Part shown: positions 25,901 through 40,900 of the stretch, piece after piece | How the letters are laid out: the number at the start of each line of letters is the position of its first letter | How positions within the stretch are numbered: position 1 is the first letter of the stretch | From: Chelydra serpentina | Taxonomy: Eukaryota > Chordata > Testudines > Chelydridae | Reading direction: 5' to 3' | Assembly (NCBI GenBank): GCA_037349315.1 | Contig: JBAIAC010000033.1 | Coordinates: 26,554,001-26,618,000, forward strand | Length of the DNA: 64,000 nt | Notes under the pieces: generated by a model | Database searches by the model: none | Told to the model about the DNA's origin: nothing | The model's input: only the letters and a program-made list of their open reading frames with translations | Position numbers and translations under genes: made by a program

Positions 25901-28900
25901 AACTACTTCAGTATAAATAACGATGTCGCTCGGGGGTATGAAAAATCCATACCGACCTAGTGTAGACAGCGCTATGTCAGTGGGACAGCGTCTCCTACTG
26001 ATGTAGCTACCGCCTCTTCCTCAGGTGGGTTAACTACCCTGACAGCAGAGAGCTCTCCCGTCAGCATAGAGCACCTTCATTGAAGCACTACAGCAGTGCA
26101 GCTGCACCAATGCAGCGCTTTAAGTGTAAGCCTGCCCTAAGAGAGAAAATTGTAATTCGGGAGTTCCTGGCTTGCAGTCTTGTGCTTAGAGCATGCAGGT
26201 GTGTCTCACCACTCACCTGATTCACCAGGATGTCTCCTATCCTCTTGATAACAAAGTTCTTGTCACTTTTGTCCATCAGGGACTCTTTCTTCCTCTCCAG
26301 AATCCGCTGGAAGAACTGGTTGTGGATGTTCAGCAAGTCATCCAGGCAAGGAAAGACCTTTTCCACCATTTGCTGTTCAAACTGCAGCTCTTGCATCATC
26401 CCCCTGCTGTACACATCACTCATGATCTTCAGAGTGCGGACATGATGCATCTCTGTCTGCATCAGCTCTGCAAGAGACAAGGACAGGTCCAAAACAGGAA
26501 GCACATGGGTCATTATTACTATCCTCTAGGACAAGGCGCTGTATCAACCAAGAGTACTTGGCATTGCTAAGCCAAGGAAAGGCACTCACCAGATCTAGCA
26601 GGTTAGAAGGGCTCATAGAAGCTAGCAATGTAATGAAGTGCTGTGGGGTCATAATTCCCCATTCTGACGTGTGTTGCACTAGTATTACTGGGATTTATAC
26701 ATGTGAACTCAGGGGAAAACGGTCTGTAGTACATTAAATGCAACACTTTGGGCTTCCCAGTACCATTGGTATATACCAGTTTCATTCTTTTCTTACCTCT
26801 TAATAGTTACTAATTAATTAGATTATCAATGTGAAAACATTTTTTCTTTTCAAAGAGCATGGTAGGGCATTGCTTGGGGGTGGATCAGCCCTCCCCATAC
26901 TCTGTTCATATGAACAAGTGCTCACTCTCATTACTGCTAGAACACTGGTCCCCCTAGGGGGGCACAGAGGAACGTTTGGGGCTGCGGGGGAGGGGGAAGC
27001 ATGAAGTGGGGCCTGGGCAAGCCCCACACACGGGAGGAGGGAGTCCATTCCCAGCCCAACTGTGGCTCTGCTCCCAGCCACAGACCTGGCCCCAGCCCCC
27101 GGCTCCCAATCGCAGCTGGGGGGAGGGCAAGGAGAAAGGGGGGCGCGAGGTAAAAAGTTTGGGGACCATTGTGCTGGAATCGAAACACTGCAGAAGGACA
27201 GACAATACCAAAACATCATGTTGCTCCTCTCAATATAGTTATTTTTCTGTGCATCACAAGAGGATTCTTACATCAAGGGGGAGAAGATGCTAATACATGT
27301 AATTGACTACTCTGTACTCATGGGTAACTGTGTATAAGGGTCATCACCAGACCAACCAGAAGATGCAATTTGTTTGGATGGTTCAAGGTAAGTGAAATCC
27401 AGAATTCCAAAGCTTACTAAGATGGCATTGGAGGTCTTCATTAAACACCAAGAGTGAATCTCGGGGCCCAGTGAAGTCATTGGAAAAAACTCCCTTTGAC
27501 TTAAAGTTTCCAAATTAGTCACAAACTAAAAAATATGAACAGACCATCCAAACCTAGAGGTTTCTACAAACTAAATTGGATCACTTCTCTTTAACCAATA
27601 AACATCTCACCATATATGACATCTTGCCGTTTGACGATATCCTTCTTTTGCTGCCGCAAAAACTTGCTGTCCACTACTTGACTCCAGGATTCTGCCTCCA
27701 GCTGCTTGGAGTCCATCTCAAAGTCCCCCATGAGCTGTCCTTCATTCATGTCTGCACCTGCATAAAAGCAGCATAAACAGATGTCTGGTCCCATTTGAAA
27801 TTCCAATGGGCTATTCTACAGATTTAGGCTTTGTTCTCAATGCCACAAACATCATACCCATTGTTCTTTACTGACATGGAAACAATTATATCGAATTTTA
27901 CTGGGTAAGTACTAAACAATGCAAACTACTTTTATAGGTTACTTGCTAGTTGCACTAAACAAGTCTACAATTATCATGTATACTGAATTCTGGTTTACAA
28001 GACACGCAAGAACCAGTTATCTACCATGTAATTGCATGGTAATTAATATGCAATTTTCACTCCTTTGATTACTTCAGTAAATTAACAGAACCATTAAGGA
28101 GAGCTTTGTGAAATCTGTATTTTCAAGCTTAGAAAGCAACAATTGATATGCCAGGAATTGAAGATTATGTACATTTTAGAAAGAAATTGTTCATTTGTCG
28201 CGTGGACACAACATGTGAGAATTCCTGGCAATTGGGAAATTTCTCTGTCATCATGTCCTCCTGTTCAGTTCCTAATGAATTAAAACCATGTTGTACTTTT
28301 TCAGGCGAGTGTCGGCTAAGATATAAAATGTTTAACAACTAGTTATATCCTAGAGCACGCCTTGTTTAAAAAATAACTTCATTTTTTGGTTTGATGCACA
28401 TTGGATTCGTGAATTTAACTGAAAAAAAATAAAATATATTTTGAACCTGCCAATATGAAAAAAGTAAAATATATAGGGATATGTAGATGTACAAATAGAC
28501 TGGAAGAACACACAAAGGATGAAAGATGGGGAGGAAGGGTGTACCTCTGAGCTATAAACAGCCCACATAACTCAAATGTAAATGAAACTCTTCATATATT
28601 TTCCCCCACTCAGGATATGCTAAAATGCTCTAGCTTATAAAGAAATTACTATATGGGGCCTTGCTTTTTTGTCTCTCTTCATACTTTCTCTGAAGCTTAT
28701 TTACATTTACATAAATCTTCCAGCAAAGAAAACAAATCTGATATCAAAACACTTTAAAAGCATTTAGTGTTTCTAAAAATCAATGTTGAGATCATCCATT
28801 TGCTGGGGATGCTTCTGTGTTTGTATGAATACATTGGGCTCTCTTACCCTCATCAGTTAGCGACTCCGTGGATTCATTCACCCGGCTGATTTTATGTAAA

Positions 28901-31900
28901 GAGTCTGTTGACTGTGACAGGAATTTCCAAGTGTGTACTATGCTTTCGTCATTGCCAACTCTGCAGAAAAAAGGAAATGCAGAACCCCATTCAGGACTCC
29001 AAAACTCAAATCAATCACTATAATTTTAAATAAAACTGAAAGCTGCACTAAATGTTGCTGATTATGCACAGGTATATGTATTTATGTATTTTATATATAG
29101 TGCTAATAACTACAAATTAGGGCTCAACAAACTGAATCATCTACATTTCTAACTGAAATAATAATTTCCCTAAAACCTGAAGTGAATATTTGAGGTCTGA
29201 AAGAGTTTGGTAAACTTAATATAATTACTTTTCATTTTTGTATTGCCATTCCACCGCCTTATTTTCAAGGTACTGTATTTCCAACTCAGCTAATGCTGAG
29301 GAATATCAGAAATCTCTCAAGAGAGTCTCTACATGCAAAGTTCTAGTTGAATGAAATTCATCTAACATTTGGATAAGCAGTTAATCTTGTGGATGTTTTT
29401 CTAAACTGAGTCTTTTGATAATTTCCCCCTTCACAGCTCTGCAAACACACCCAACAGGGTTTTCTAAAATCACTGGTGTTAGGGTAAATGGAAGAGAGAA
29501 TTAATGATCGTGGAAACTCTATGTATAGCAGCACTCCATGTGTGTGTGTGTGTAATTATTGTATACATAAATACAAAATGCATGATGATGTGTGATGGTG
29601 TGGAGCTTTTACTAGCTTGAGTTCTGAATGGCTGCATTACATGCAAGCCATTAAAAATTTTAATTCCCAACATACAGGAAATTTGAAGTTATAGTTCCCA
29701 CAGCAACTACCATCTTGACCCCTTTCCTCACACAGTATGTAGTGTTTGTCTTTCTGTATATGTGGTGGTATTTTATATATTAATATATGTGGCACACACC
29801 CATAAATGTATTCCTAATGAAATGTGGGGAATAATGTAGGTTGCTTACACTATGCATACTGTATGTATATCAGACTTACACACAGAGGCTTACCCTGCAA
29901 TGTTCTGTATTGAGACGCTTTTAGAAAGTGTTGTGGTCTGCTGTGATCTCCTGTTATTGAACACTGAGGTTACGGTGTTTTCATCAGGGGCAAGTATTGC
30001 AGACCGAGGGCGCTCCTTAGGTTGTGAGGCTAGAAGAGAAATGACAGATATCTGATAAGAAACACCATCCACACTCCTTGCTAAACTCATTATGACGACT
30101 CGACCAAGCAAGGATCTAACAATTCACTTCCCTTTTGCTTAGAAATAATCAGGGGCAGATCTTTAGCTGGTATCAATTGTCATCACTCCATTGAAACCTA
30201 GCCTCATTCTCTGTCTTTACGGGTTTGTTAACACAGGGCCCATTCCTGAAATCCCTGCTCAGGACATAATTCCCATTCACGTTAGTAGTTCTGCCTGAAT
30301 AAGACTTCAGAAGTAGTCCCCAGGTAAGTCTGGAGCCTACACTGAACACCAACGTAATTTATATTTGTTTGACCTATCTGGGCAGTTCCAAACTCTTAAG
30401 AGACAATATTCTACAGGAAAAAACAAACAAGGTAAATTATCAGTCATCATCTTCCGTGAGACTTTTCAATTGTTCCCTTGTGTTCCTGTGCAGGGAAGTG
30501 GTGACCAGAGAACCAAACGGACCACTGGGCTTTCCTAATGGGGGAAGGAAAGACCTTTGACCCCTCACTGTACTGCCTGCTGAAAGGGAGGGTTGGGTGG
30601 AATACGTAAGCCCAGAAACAGTCTCATGGGAAGCTGAGCAGAACTTTATTACAAAATGACTGAAACAGTCACTTACAGCAACTCGTCTTGATGCTCTTAT
30701 CACCTCCTTCAAGCTCTTCCAACCCTCGATTTACCCTGACCCCTTTTAGGACTGAGTTTCTGATTATCAATCAGTTCACACAATGCAGAGAGAAAGACTC
30801 TCCAGTTATGTAGAAGGGTTTGGTCATCTCTCCACATCATCACTAGCCCCTGCATCTCACTCTCTCTTTTTTCTTTCCCTGGTCGGCCTTCCTGTTTCCC
30901 ACAGTGGTGCTGCTGGTCCATCTGACAAGAGCATCTTACTGAAATGGCTCAGTTTGGAATTATCCCTTGCCATTTTAACTTCCCCGTTGAACAAAACACT
31001 CAGTTTAATGCTGTTTTAAACATGCTCCCAGTTTATGAATTACCCAGGTAACACCTCTGATGTCTTCTTTCCAGCGGAGAGTTCACTCACTCCAGGAGAA
31101 TTTTCAGCTGGCCAGCTACAGCCAAATTCTAGCTCCATTGCATTGTGTAAACAACAGAAAGGAGCTGGATCACTAAAAATACTGTGTCTCCAACACTGAA
31201 AACATGGCCTCTTTCTTCCATAGCTTGTATCTGTATAAGGTTATATGGGTACCGCAGAACTGGGCCAACCATTTGCACAACATGAGCAATGCCTCTAAAA
31301 CCCCCAAAGTTGCTTATCACACAAGATATAATCACTTTATTCCTGTATCCTAAAATGTTTTATCTTTCATTGTACTGAAATGGGTTAACCGTTGAACACA
31401 ATGGTTAAAGATTATACTGAATACAATGAAAAATAGCAACTCTTAGGGAGCTACACCAGAAAAAGAGGGAAGGGAAGGTTTCTTACTCTTGTTTCTCATA
31501 ATTACTGTGGGTAACGACGAGGTATCGTGTGCCTGAAGCATCCCTTTTTGTAGCTGAAAGAAAAAGAGATAGATCGGTTTAATTTTCCCCGCTCCCAACA
31601 TAAATAAAGGGCTGGGTATATCCACAGCCACCTTATTTTAATTATGCAGTAACACCATTCTGAGTTCTCTCAGAACAGCTTAGATCCCAGATACAGTGCC
31701 CTGGGTATTTGCAAGCAGTATTATCTTTAGCATGGTGATACAGTCTGAGCCATCACAAGGTATGTAATCAAATATGGAGAAATATTTGCAATAAGAAGTA
31801 AAAGAGGGAAAGAATAATCCTGATATAGTCCTGATATTGCTAGATAACGAAGTGTATTAAAGCCAAAAGGATCACTAACAGTATACATAATTGTAGTGAT

Positions 31901-34900
31901 TAGCTGTTAAACGTAACAATGTGCTCAGCACGGTGAACACAGTCCTGGCCTCAAACAGCTTACGATTAAAGACTTGAATGAGAAGAGCGTGGTGGCTTGG
32001 TGAACCAGGATGGGAAGGGGGCTCCCTGCACACGAGACAACCATGAATTCCAATCAGAGGCCCTCATCTATATTAACATACAAAAAACTGCCTTGAAAGA
32101 AGATTAAGGTTGCAAAGTCTCACACTTAAAAGTTAAGAAATGCCAAAATTAAGGTTGCCCATGTGACCTTAATTTGGCTCCATGGTGCACGTGCATTATG
32201 TTGTAGTCTAATTACATGATCAGATGCTATTTTTGCTATAGGATCCATGCCTCATTCAGTGCACAGGATGGACGGTGCTCACAGACTGGGGAGCTATTCT
32301 ATATTCCATTGCAACCTCATCCCAATCTCCCTGCGCCCACCGCACCCAGGCCCGGCTCCTTTCCCTGCTGTACTCCAGATAGGCCTCTTCTCCCTGCTGC
32401 CAGGGGAGTGCGGAGGGCACAGGAGAGAGCATCTTCCTGCTCTGGGTTCCTGTGCCCACAGCCACAGCGGCCCCTGGTAGCAGGAGGAGCAATAGCAGGG
32501 GAAATCCAGCGCAGCCCTGGGCTGCAGCATGCTCAGTTGCTTGTTGGGGATGGTACATGCTCACTCCGGTCACATGGAGGTGCACAGGACAAGGGGTGCT
32601 CCATTAACGAATTGCTATTCAATATCTGCTTTATCCTCATTGTTCAATGTGGGGCTCCATGCTGTGATTACTGCACACTATGCAAACCCTACTCTGTATA
32701 GAGAAGTATTACTCTTCTGATGGTTTTCTCCTTTTCAATGGTGCTGTAGCAACTGAGTGTTTCACAAAGGTTAATTAACTGATCTTCACCCCCCCCCCCC
32801 CATGAGGTAAGGTATTATTACTCCCAGTAGTGTAGTCGAGGGTAAAAATGGGCAAAACTCGTCTGATTTTGGGGAGTATGGAGTGTAGGTCAGATTAGTT
32901 TACTCAATTCTTCTCCTTTTTTACCATTTTACTGACGGGAAACTAAGGCACGGAAGTAATGTCAAAAGTGTCCCATTAATTGTGGGTGTCCGATTTGAGA
33001 TGCCCGTAGCCTGATTCTTCAGAGAACATAGCACTTTATCTCTTCAGAACAGAGCTCACACTGACTTCAGCTGGACTTCTGCAAATCAGAACTCAGGATC
33101 TCAAGTTAGGCACCAAGAAAGGGAAGGACACAGGGGTCACATTAGAAAATTTTGGTTTAAGTGACCTGCCTAGCATCACAAAGGAACTCTGTGGCAGAGG
33201 CAGGGTGGCATTCGAATGGCTAAACACAAAGACTATCCTTCCTCTTCCTGCAATCCCCAGCCTCATTCACTACACACCTTCCAAGTTCTACAACAAACGA
33301 GGCAGGAGTCCTATGTCCAGCAGCCACACTAACTACACAAGTCTGATTCATTCCCTGAGCACTGTCCATCCTCTGCACTGAATGAAGTGGGGGTCCTGTG
33401 GAAATATAGTATGTGATCATGTAAAGACCGCATCATAATGCATATGCACAAGAGGGCAAACCTTAATTCTGGCATTTCCTAACTTTTGAGTGCTTGACTT
33501 TTCAACCACAATGTTCTTATACGATAGGCTTTTTCGTATGCAATTTCCTAGTTTTTTTTTTTTTAAATCAAACCGAAAAAACAAAATTCTATATTGTGGA
33601 ACCATATTGACTCCCATATATTTAATCAGCAGCACCGCTGGAGTCTTTAGATCCACAGCACAGACCTCTTCACTTGGGCTCACATGGTAACTCACAACAG
33701 TAGTAGGTTGGCATCCTTTATATGGGACAGTCACTAGAGGGAGATGAGTAACCTCCTCTCCTTCCCCTGTGCTCGGCTCCAAGTCCCAGTCCTTGTTTCC
33801 CCCGTCCTCCACCACTTGTCCCTATCCCTGTCTTCCCTTGGCTCTAAACAAACAGAACTGCATTTTACAAAACTTAGAATATGATTTTTCCCTATTCACA
33901 TCAGACAAGGGAAGCAGAATTAATCTACAATTTGTGCGAGTATCTCAAATTTCAGGAGACTTTAGGAAAATGATCCCCCATAACACAGGATTCTGACGTT
34001 ATGCCCACCAGACTGGAAACTCCACTCCTGCACATGTTGAAAAAGATGTCTGCACGCTAAAACACTTCAAAATAAATGTCATGTTCAGCAGACGACATGA
34101 AACCTCTCACCTTCATTTTGACTTTTGCACAGGATGCGAGACTCTCCTTACAGCCTTTGTGAACAATTGCATTGCAGTCTGTAAAGTGGGAAAACACACA
34201 CACACAAAGCCAGGTCAGAAGAAGTTTGCCTTTTGATTTCCTCTTACATTTCTATGCGAGACCATGGAGTAATTAGGGATTTTCACTTCCACTCAAACTA
34301 GAAGAGCAGCTCTAGATATTGACAAATGTGCTGCCTTCCATGATAATTACGCCATATAATGATTATTAGCAAGATTTCCCCACAGATTTCAGCTGATTGG
34401 GAGTTCTGCTTAAAAATCAATGGCATACTATGCCCCAAATCACACAAACAAAGATGTATTATTCTTTAGATGAAAAATAAGGGGTGAAAAGCAGCCACTG
34501 AACAACTAGGGACATGACTGAAGATTTATGATTTCACAGGCAGGCAGAAGTAGGGGTTGATTATAACAGCAAAAGATTCTCCTTAAACACAAATATCTTC
34601 TTAATTAGAGCAAGAATGACAGGAAACCGGGTGCAGAAAAGGAACAGGTTAAAAAAATCTTGTACAAGTGTGAAAAAGGATCACTCCTTTATATTTATAT
34701 CTTCCATCACTCTGCACAGACGCCAAAGAAGGTAACAGGAATGTGAACCAGGATTAGGGTGACCAGATGTCCCGATTTTATAGGGACAGTCCCAATTTTG
34801 GGGTCTTTTTCTTATATAAGCTCCTATTACCCCCCACCCCCGTCCTGATTTTTCACACTTGCTGTCTCGTCACCCTAGCCAGGATACTGGGTTTGTGATT

Positions 34901-37900
34901 TAGACTCTTGTCCACCTAGACTGAACTCATCAGTTCATTTCATATAGGCCCCTGATACATTCCAAGGGTAGCAACTCTCAACTCACTACTTAATACTAAC
35001 CCGGCTTGCACATGATCCAGCGACCTGGAGATGAAAAAGCTCCACATCCCAGTCCTAATGCCCTGAGTCAGCCAATCACTCAGTGCATCAATTTTTTTCT
35101 TAATCATCCTGTAGATAAGCTGTCCATTAAGGCTGGGCTCTACAAAGGGGGCGCAGGGAGTTACATGTCCATCACACACTGCTTTATAATGGGATTTTGA
35201 TTACTATCGCCTTGAAAATCTTCAGCCTAAAAACACTCAGATGATATTCAATATAACTAGATCCAGCAAATATACCTGGTCACTTTTTTAAATGGCTTGG
35301 AAAATATATTTAAAAGGCTTCTAATAAAACCAGAAATAGCAAAACCACTGAACGAACAAACAAAAATCCGCACACCATCATCAAATTCACAGATATGTGT
35401 CTGCTAAATGAAAGGATGTGCATGAATGTTGACTGCGTCTCTGAGAGCGGTAATGGGCGTTAAGGTTTATGCTCTTTTGTTGACTTCCCACAATTTCCTG
35501 TACATATGAAACAGAAAGACAAAAACCTGCTGTGGTGTGTAAAAACATTAAGACTATCATATCTCGGATCAAGGGAAAAACCGCAACGGACCCAGAAAAC
35601 TTTCTGTCTCTTTCTTGCCTCAGAAACCCTCTCCTTCCTGTTTGATACAACACCCTTTTCCTTGCTCATGGTTGTAGTAACATCTCCTATGATCCTCACA
35701 GCCACAGGAGGACTGGTCAAGAATCCCTAATCTTGCTGCTCAGTGATGCTCTTGAATTGAAAGAAGTGATGCTACTGGGACTTGCTCTGGCCTGTCCCAG
35801 GCTGAAAGCATTGCCATCACAGCAATCCTGCTAGGCTACCAAGACATCAAAGTCAGAACTCATCTAAGGCTGAACACACGTAAGGTTTCCTATACATACC
35901 CTAGTTAGGAGGTTGGGAAGTCTCTTACAAGGCTAGCGCCACTTCTGTTTCGTATACTGTCTAGCGAGAAAATGCTTTTACAATGAGTTGCCATCACCTT
36001 AGTGGATAGCATAAGTCTCCATGACTGACAAAGCAGGAGAGACCCAAGTAAGTATAAAGCTAGAAATATTATAGTCCAATTATTTGAGTTAAAAGTACTA
36101 ATAGCCCCGCCCTACTTCAGGTAATCCCCTTGGCCCCTCCAACCTTGTACACATTGCTCAAATGAAGCTCTTAGAAATTACAACCACCTTTTATGAGAGG
36201 GAAGAATCTCTAAATCTGAATCCCTTCGCATTTCTGGGGGTGGGGTAGGATTGGATTCCCTTGAGTCAAACCTGCCCCTCCAATTCTGGTTCTGGGCCTA
36301 GCTCTGATGGAGCTAAAAACCTCTCAAAAACAGATAATACTGTGATTTCCCCGCCACATATGATGGCAGAAAAGTCTCAAGAATTCTCAAATGATTCCAT
36401 TAGATTTCTGCTGTCCCGGAACGGACATCCTGTCAGAACAGCTTGTGAGATTTCAGTGCCGTCGAATTCAAACTCAAGCCCTGATTTGGCCTTGAGCCTG
36501 TATTTCAAACCCTAGCCTAAACCAAATCCAGAACTAAATGTCACTTCCTCAGCTGATCTCTACAATAAAAACCCAAGCACTAAGGACAAGATAGGAGCTG
36601 GGAGCTGGCCAGGCAGCAGTTATTAATTCACTTTAACTGGTTCAAAAGTCATTGGATGCTTCTATATATGGAAATTCTGGACCAGCAATAAGTTTCATAC
36701 AGGGAGATTCTTCAGCTCCACTCACCCCTCAATTACAAAACCATTAATAATTACAGAAGGGAAAATTTCTGCTTTGCCCAAGCTGGTATTTTATATTAAA
36801 AAATAAATGAAAAAGAAGGGCCAGAATTATTCAAAAATTGACCTTTAGAAACATCTATAATGTCTCCAAGTTTTTTTTGTAAGTTCATTTTTTCCAATAT
36901 TTAATAGTTTGCAGCAGTCAGCTAGAAAAATAATCTGAATAGTTTACAGATACATTGGCTTACAATAGGCCAAAGCTCTGTAGATGTTTTTATAAAAGTC
37001 TACTCTCTTAAGAACTACCACAGTAAATATTGGCCATTAGAGCAGAAAAGTAGTGGAATCTGAAGTAACAAGTGCTATATGAACAATAGAACCCTGAATA
37101 GAGCAATTCACCATTGCTGTTGAATATTAGCCATTTTAAAAGAGAGTCAGCAGTCTGTCATCATCACGATCAGGAATTGGTTTAATCTGTGAGACATGGG
37201 AACTGGCTGGTGTTCTCAGGTATAACACAGGCTGGAATATCACTGCATGGCAATCATCCCCAACTGAAATATGAATCTAGTATTCCTTCTCTGCACAAAC
37301 CAAAGGGCTCCATTAACAGAAGAGGAACAAAACAATGGAGGAAAGCCACAAAAAACAGCCAAATCATCCTAGCAAAAATTCAGACAGCAACAGTTTGACA
37401 CAGAATATATGGAAGTGAAAATATGTCACATAATCAAGAGGTTGAATCTCTGCTTTAGGTGCAAAACTCAACACAACTTTTAACTATGAACTTGCTACTG
37501 GCACCTCCATGACGACAACTTTCTTTTGGTTTCACAAAAACACACTTTGCTGCTTGGCTTGAAAGTTTCACACACTGATATGCTGCATCCCATTTCCCAA
37601 AACAATACACTTCCTCTCTGTGGAAAGAGTTGGGCAAGTCGCAAAATGAAGCAAGTACTGCAAACCGACTGGGCCCCTAAAACCAGTGTGTCTTTCATCT
37701 GACACAAAAAACCTTGAAAGAATATTTGATTCTCAGGCTTCATCTGGCCTACTGAATATTCCATGTGTTCTATAGAGAGCTAACGTACCCGGTACATTAC
37801 TTTAATTTTGCCAGCCGTTGGCTACACCTACACTACACATCACCAGTGGTGGCATATAGTGCACATGTATCTACACGCTGCAGTAAAAAGCAGGCTGCGT

Positions 37901-40900
37901 CCACACTGTGGTATGTAGCTACACACGTCAGTGAAAGGTTTTGTTGGGGAAAGGCAGCGGGGACGGGTGAGCCCTTGTCAGAGCCGTTCCCCGTGCAAGG
38001 GGAATGCTCCTGCAGCGGGGAGCTGGTGGAACTTTTCCCCCCTGCCAGAGCCTCCCCCATTCTGCAGCAGGAAGCTCCCCAAGCTTTTTTCCACTACCTC
38101 CTGCCGCCAGAGCCTTCCCTTGCTAGGGGAATCTATTCCTGCGTCAGGGAAGGCACCAGAAGTGGGACACTGCTTGCTATTTGTAGCAGTGTAGACGAGG
38201 AGGCATGACGTTGGCGAGTAGAGAGCATGTAGGGTACATATTCGCATACATACCCACACCCTTCAGACGTGTCTTTACTTGCCTAAGCCAGGCTTTGCCC
38301 GCTTTAACACTATTTATTCACACCTGTGCTAGGGGAGTTAAGTGGGATGTACCCTAGATGCTGCCAAAAAAGTGTGCAGTGTAGATGTATCTTAAGGCTA
38401 TATCTACAGTATGCTACAGTGCACTATGTGCCACCGTACAGACTATGGTGGGTGTGAATAGCCGTGTGCACTCTAATGCTACGCTATAACACTCCCGTGC
38501 GGACACTGCGGGCATAAATTAAAAGTCCTGTTTGAAGAGAACTATGTTAACGCAAACTAGGAATCTTAGTTCATGTCTGCAGCGTCCACACGAGGAAGTA
38601 AAAATGCACTGCTATTCGCACCCCCGTAGTCCAACTTGTCGGGCAGTGCAGACAAGCCCTAAGTCAAGTAGGGCTGGATTACTGACACCCATTGAAGCAA
38701 AAAATAAAAACACAATCACACAAAACTTATGCCCAAGCTATAGCATCCTTTACATTAGGCATCGTACAATGGAGTAGATGACCCTTCTAACCCTGTGGTT
38801 TTATGAGTCTATGTCTCTTGGCTAGGACACAGGATGTATATTTAGTCACAACGCTTAGGTGAGCGAGATTCCACATGTGCATATGTAGGAGGAGATTTTG
38901 AAAGGCACAAAGAGCAGCTAGATACCCAACTTCCATGGAAAATAAATGGAAGCTGGGCACCTGATACCCATCTGTATCTTTGAAAATCTTCCCCTTGCTC
39001 TCTGAATGCCATGACTGACTGACTGCAGGGAAGCAGCTACTGTCATTGTGTAGCAAAGATGTTTAATACCTTTGGTTGATAGTGATAATCATCTTACTTT
39101 TCTGTGTCTATATTTGTTTTGTGAGGACAGGACCCTAGGCAATTTTCATTGTGCGCCACAGCCTATGCTGTGTGCACGCATAGTAACAAAATAAACCTTG
39201 CATCGTTTAAACCTGTACACTGAAAGGAAATGCAACACACAGAAGCACATCCAAGACAATGTTAATTTTATAGGCATGGAACATGTATCCCTATCTGCAC
39301 AGGTCCACGGGCAGTCAGGAATTTATTAACAGCTACTTTTTGGAGCAATTTGAGCTCATCAGAATGTAACACGTTAAATCTGGTGACGTTTTGTATCCTA
39401 AATGGAGTGGGAAGATTTAAAAAATAAGCACAGGAGGGGAGAGGATGGATTTAAGCACACATAATTGTTAAAATTTTTCCACTTCCTGACAGGTTAACAC
39501 GGACCAGGCTTCATACAATCGTGCTGCTGTCCTTTCTCCTTCAGGAAACTCCAAAGCTGCCTCTGACTCTAGAAATACAACTAGTTATTGTTCCCTTCCC
39601 TCCCCACAACATTTTTAGACCCTGGTCATCTACTGCAGTTGAGTGTCTTTCTGCTGCCTGCCAAATGGGTGAATGCCGCAGTCTGCATCCTCTAGGAGAA
39701 CAGGACACTCACAGCTTCCTATTTTGCAGTAGTTTGGGGCCAGAGCCTCTCTCCCAATGGAAAGGCAGCACATGCGGAACAGTTCTCAGATCAGCAGCCA
39801 AGCACCAGACTGAGAGCCAGTGGCCTCTGCTTTTGACCAGGAGAGGTACGTGTAAATACGTTATATTGTTTCTAAACACGAGGATAAAAATCATCACTGA
39901 CTCAATAGCAAGCGATCAACAGCACACTGGGGTTCAAGGTGCAGGGGATGCTGCAGCCATTGTGGTGCCGCGGAAAGAGAACCCCAGCCAGGACTGTAAG
40001 GAGGAGGACAAGCTGCCAGCTGCAGGGGAAGCCACCCTGCTGTTGAACAGTTCCTGCCCTGGGAGAGCTTCCACACTCCTGGATGGTGAGTGAGCAAGTG
40101 GAGCCACAACAGTGGAGCTGTAAAGGGCTCCCTGAAAAGTTGCGTGGCTAGTGACACTGGATCCCGGCACGTACGTGGTGTGGGGAAGGCTGGAGTCCTA
40201 GTGGGGAACAGCAGAGACTCCCCCCGGCTTAGGACCACAAGGAGGAGGAATGGGTCCCCAGCTGTAGAGAAAGCAGGGTGGCAGCCTCCGCAGCCAGGGA
40301 CGATGACTCCTCCTCACAGTCCTGGCCAGGGGTATCTGCTTTGCCCTGTCAGGACCGTGGCTTCCTTACCACACCGTGTGCCTGCAGGGATCATGTGTCA
40401 TTGGCCCTGAGGCAGCGCAGAGGAGCTTCATTGTCATGGACCCACTCATGGGGGGGGGGGGGGCGGCTCCCTGCAGGCATACTGACTGTTACCAACAGGT
40501 GTTTTTTTCTTTGATTTCAGTGTGGCAGCCGAAACCGACATTTACCAACAGTTATCAATTAAAATCAAATGCAGCCAAGCCTAGCTTCATTATACCTACA
40601 GAGTATCGATTACATATTCCGCAACACTAATGCATGTATACGTATACGCCTTCCCCACTAATACTCACCCTACCCATGCATCAATAAATAGCTGTTGTTC
40701 ATACAGTGTTTTCAACATTATATTCTTATCCTTTGAGACTACATTAGTCTAAGCCAACAGCTACTACTAGGCAGAGAATAGATAAACTACCTGTTTTTTG
40801 GTTTTGTTTCTAGCCAGCAAGGTTTGTACCTGACTTGTCAGCAACAAGTAAGCACATCTCAGGGACCTGGAAATTCCCCTTACCAAAAGCACCTGAATGC

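Noticed and set aside
32216..32701. 161-codon plus-strand open frame
   Set aside because: It lies inside the long-inverted-repeat element, with no conserved motif and overlapping open frames on the other strand.
38016..40450. Coding genes suggested by several 80-190 codon frames
   Set aside because: They fall in palindromic GC-rich repeats and have no domain, splice or codon-usage support.
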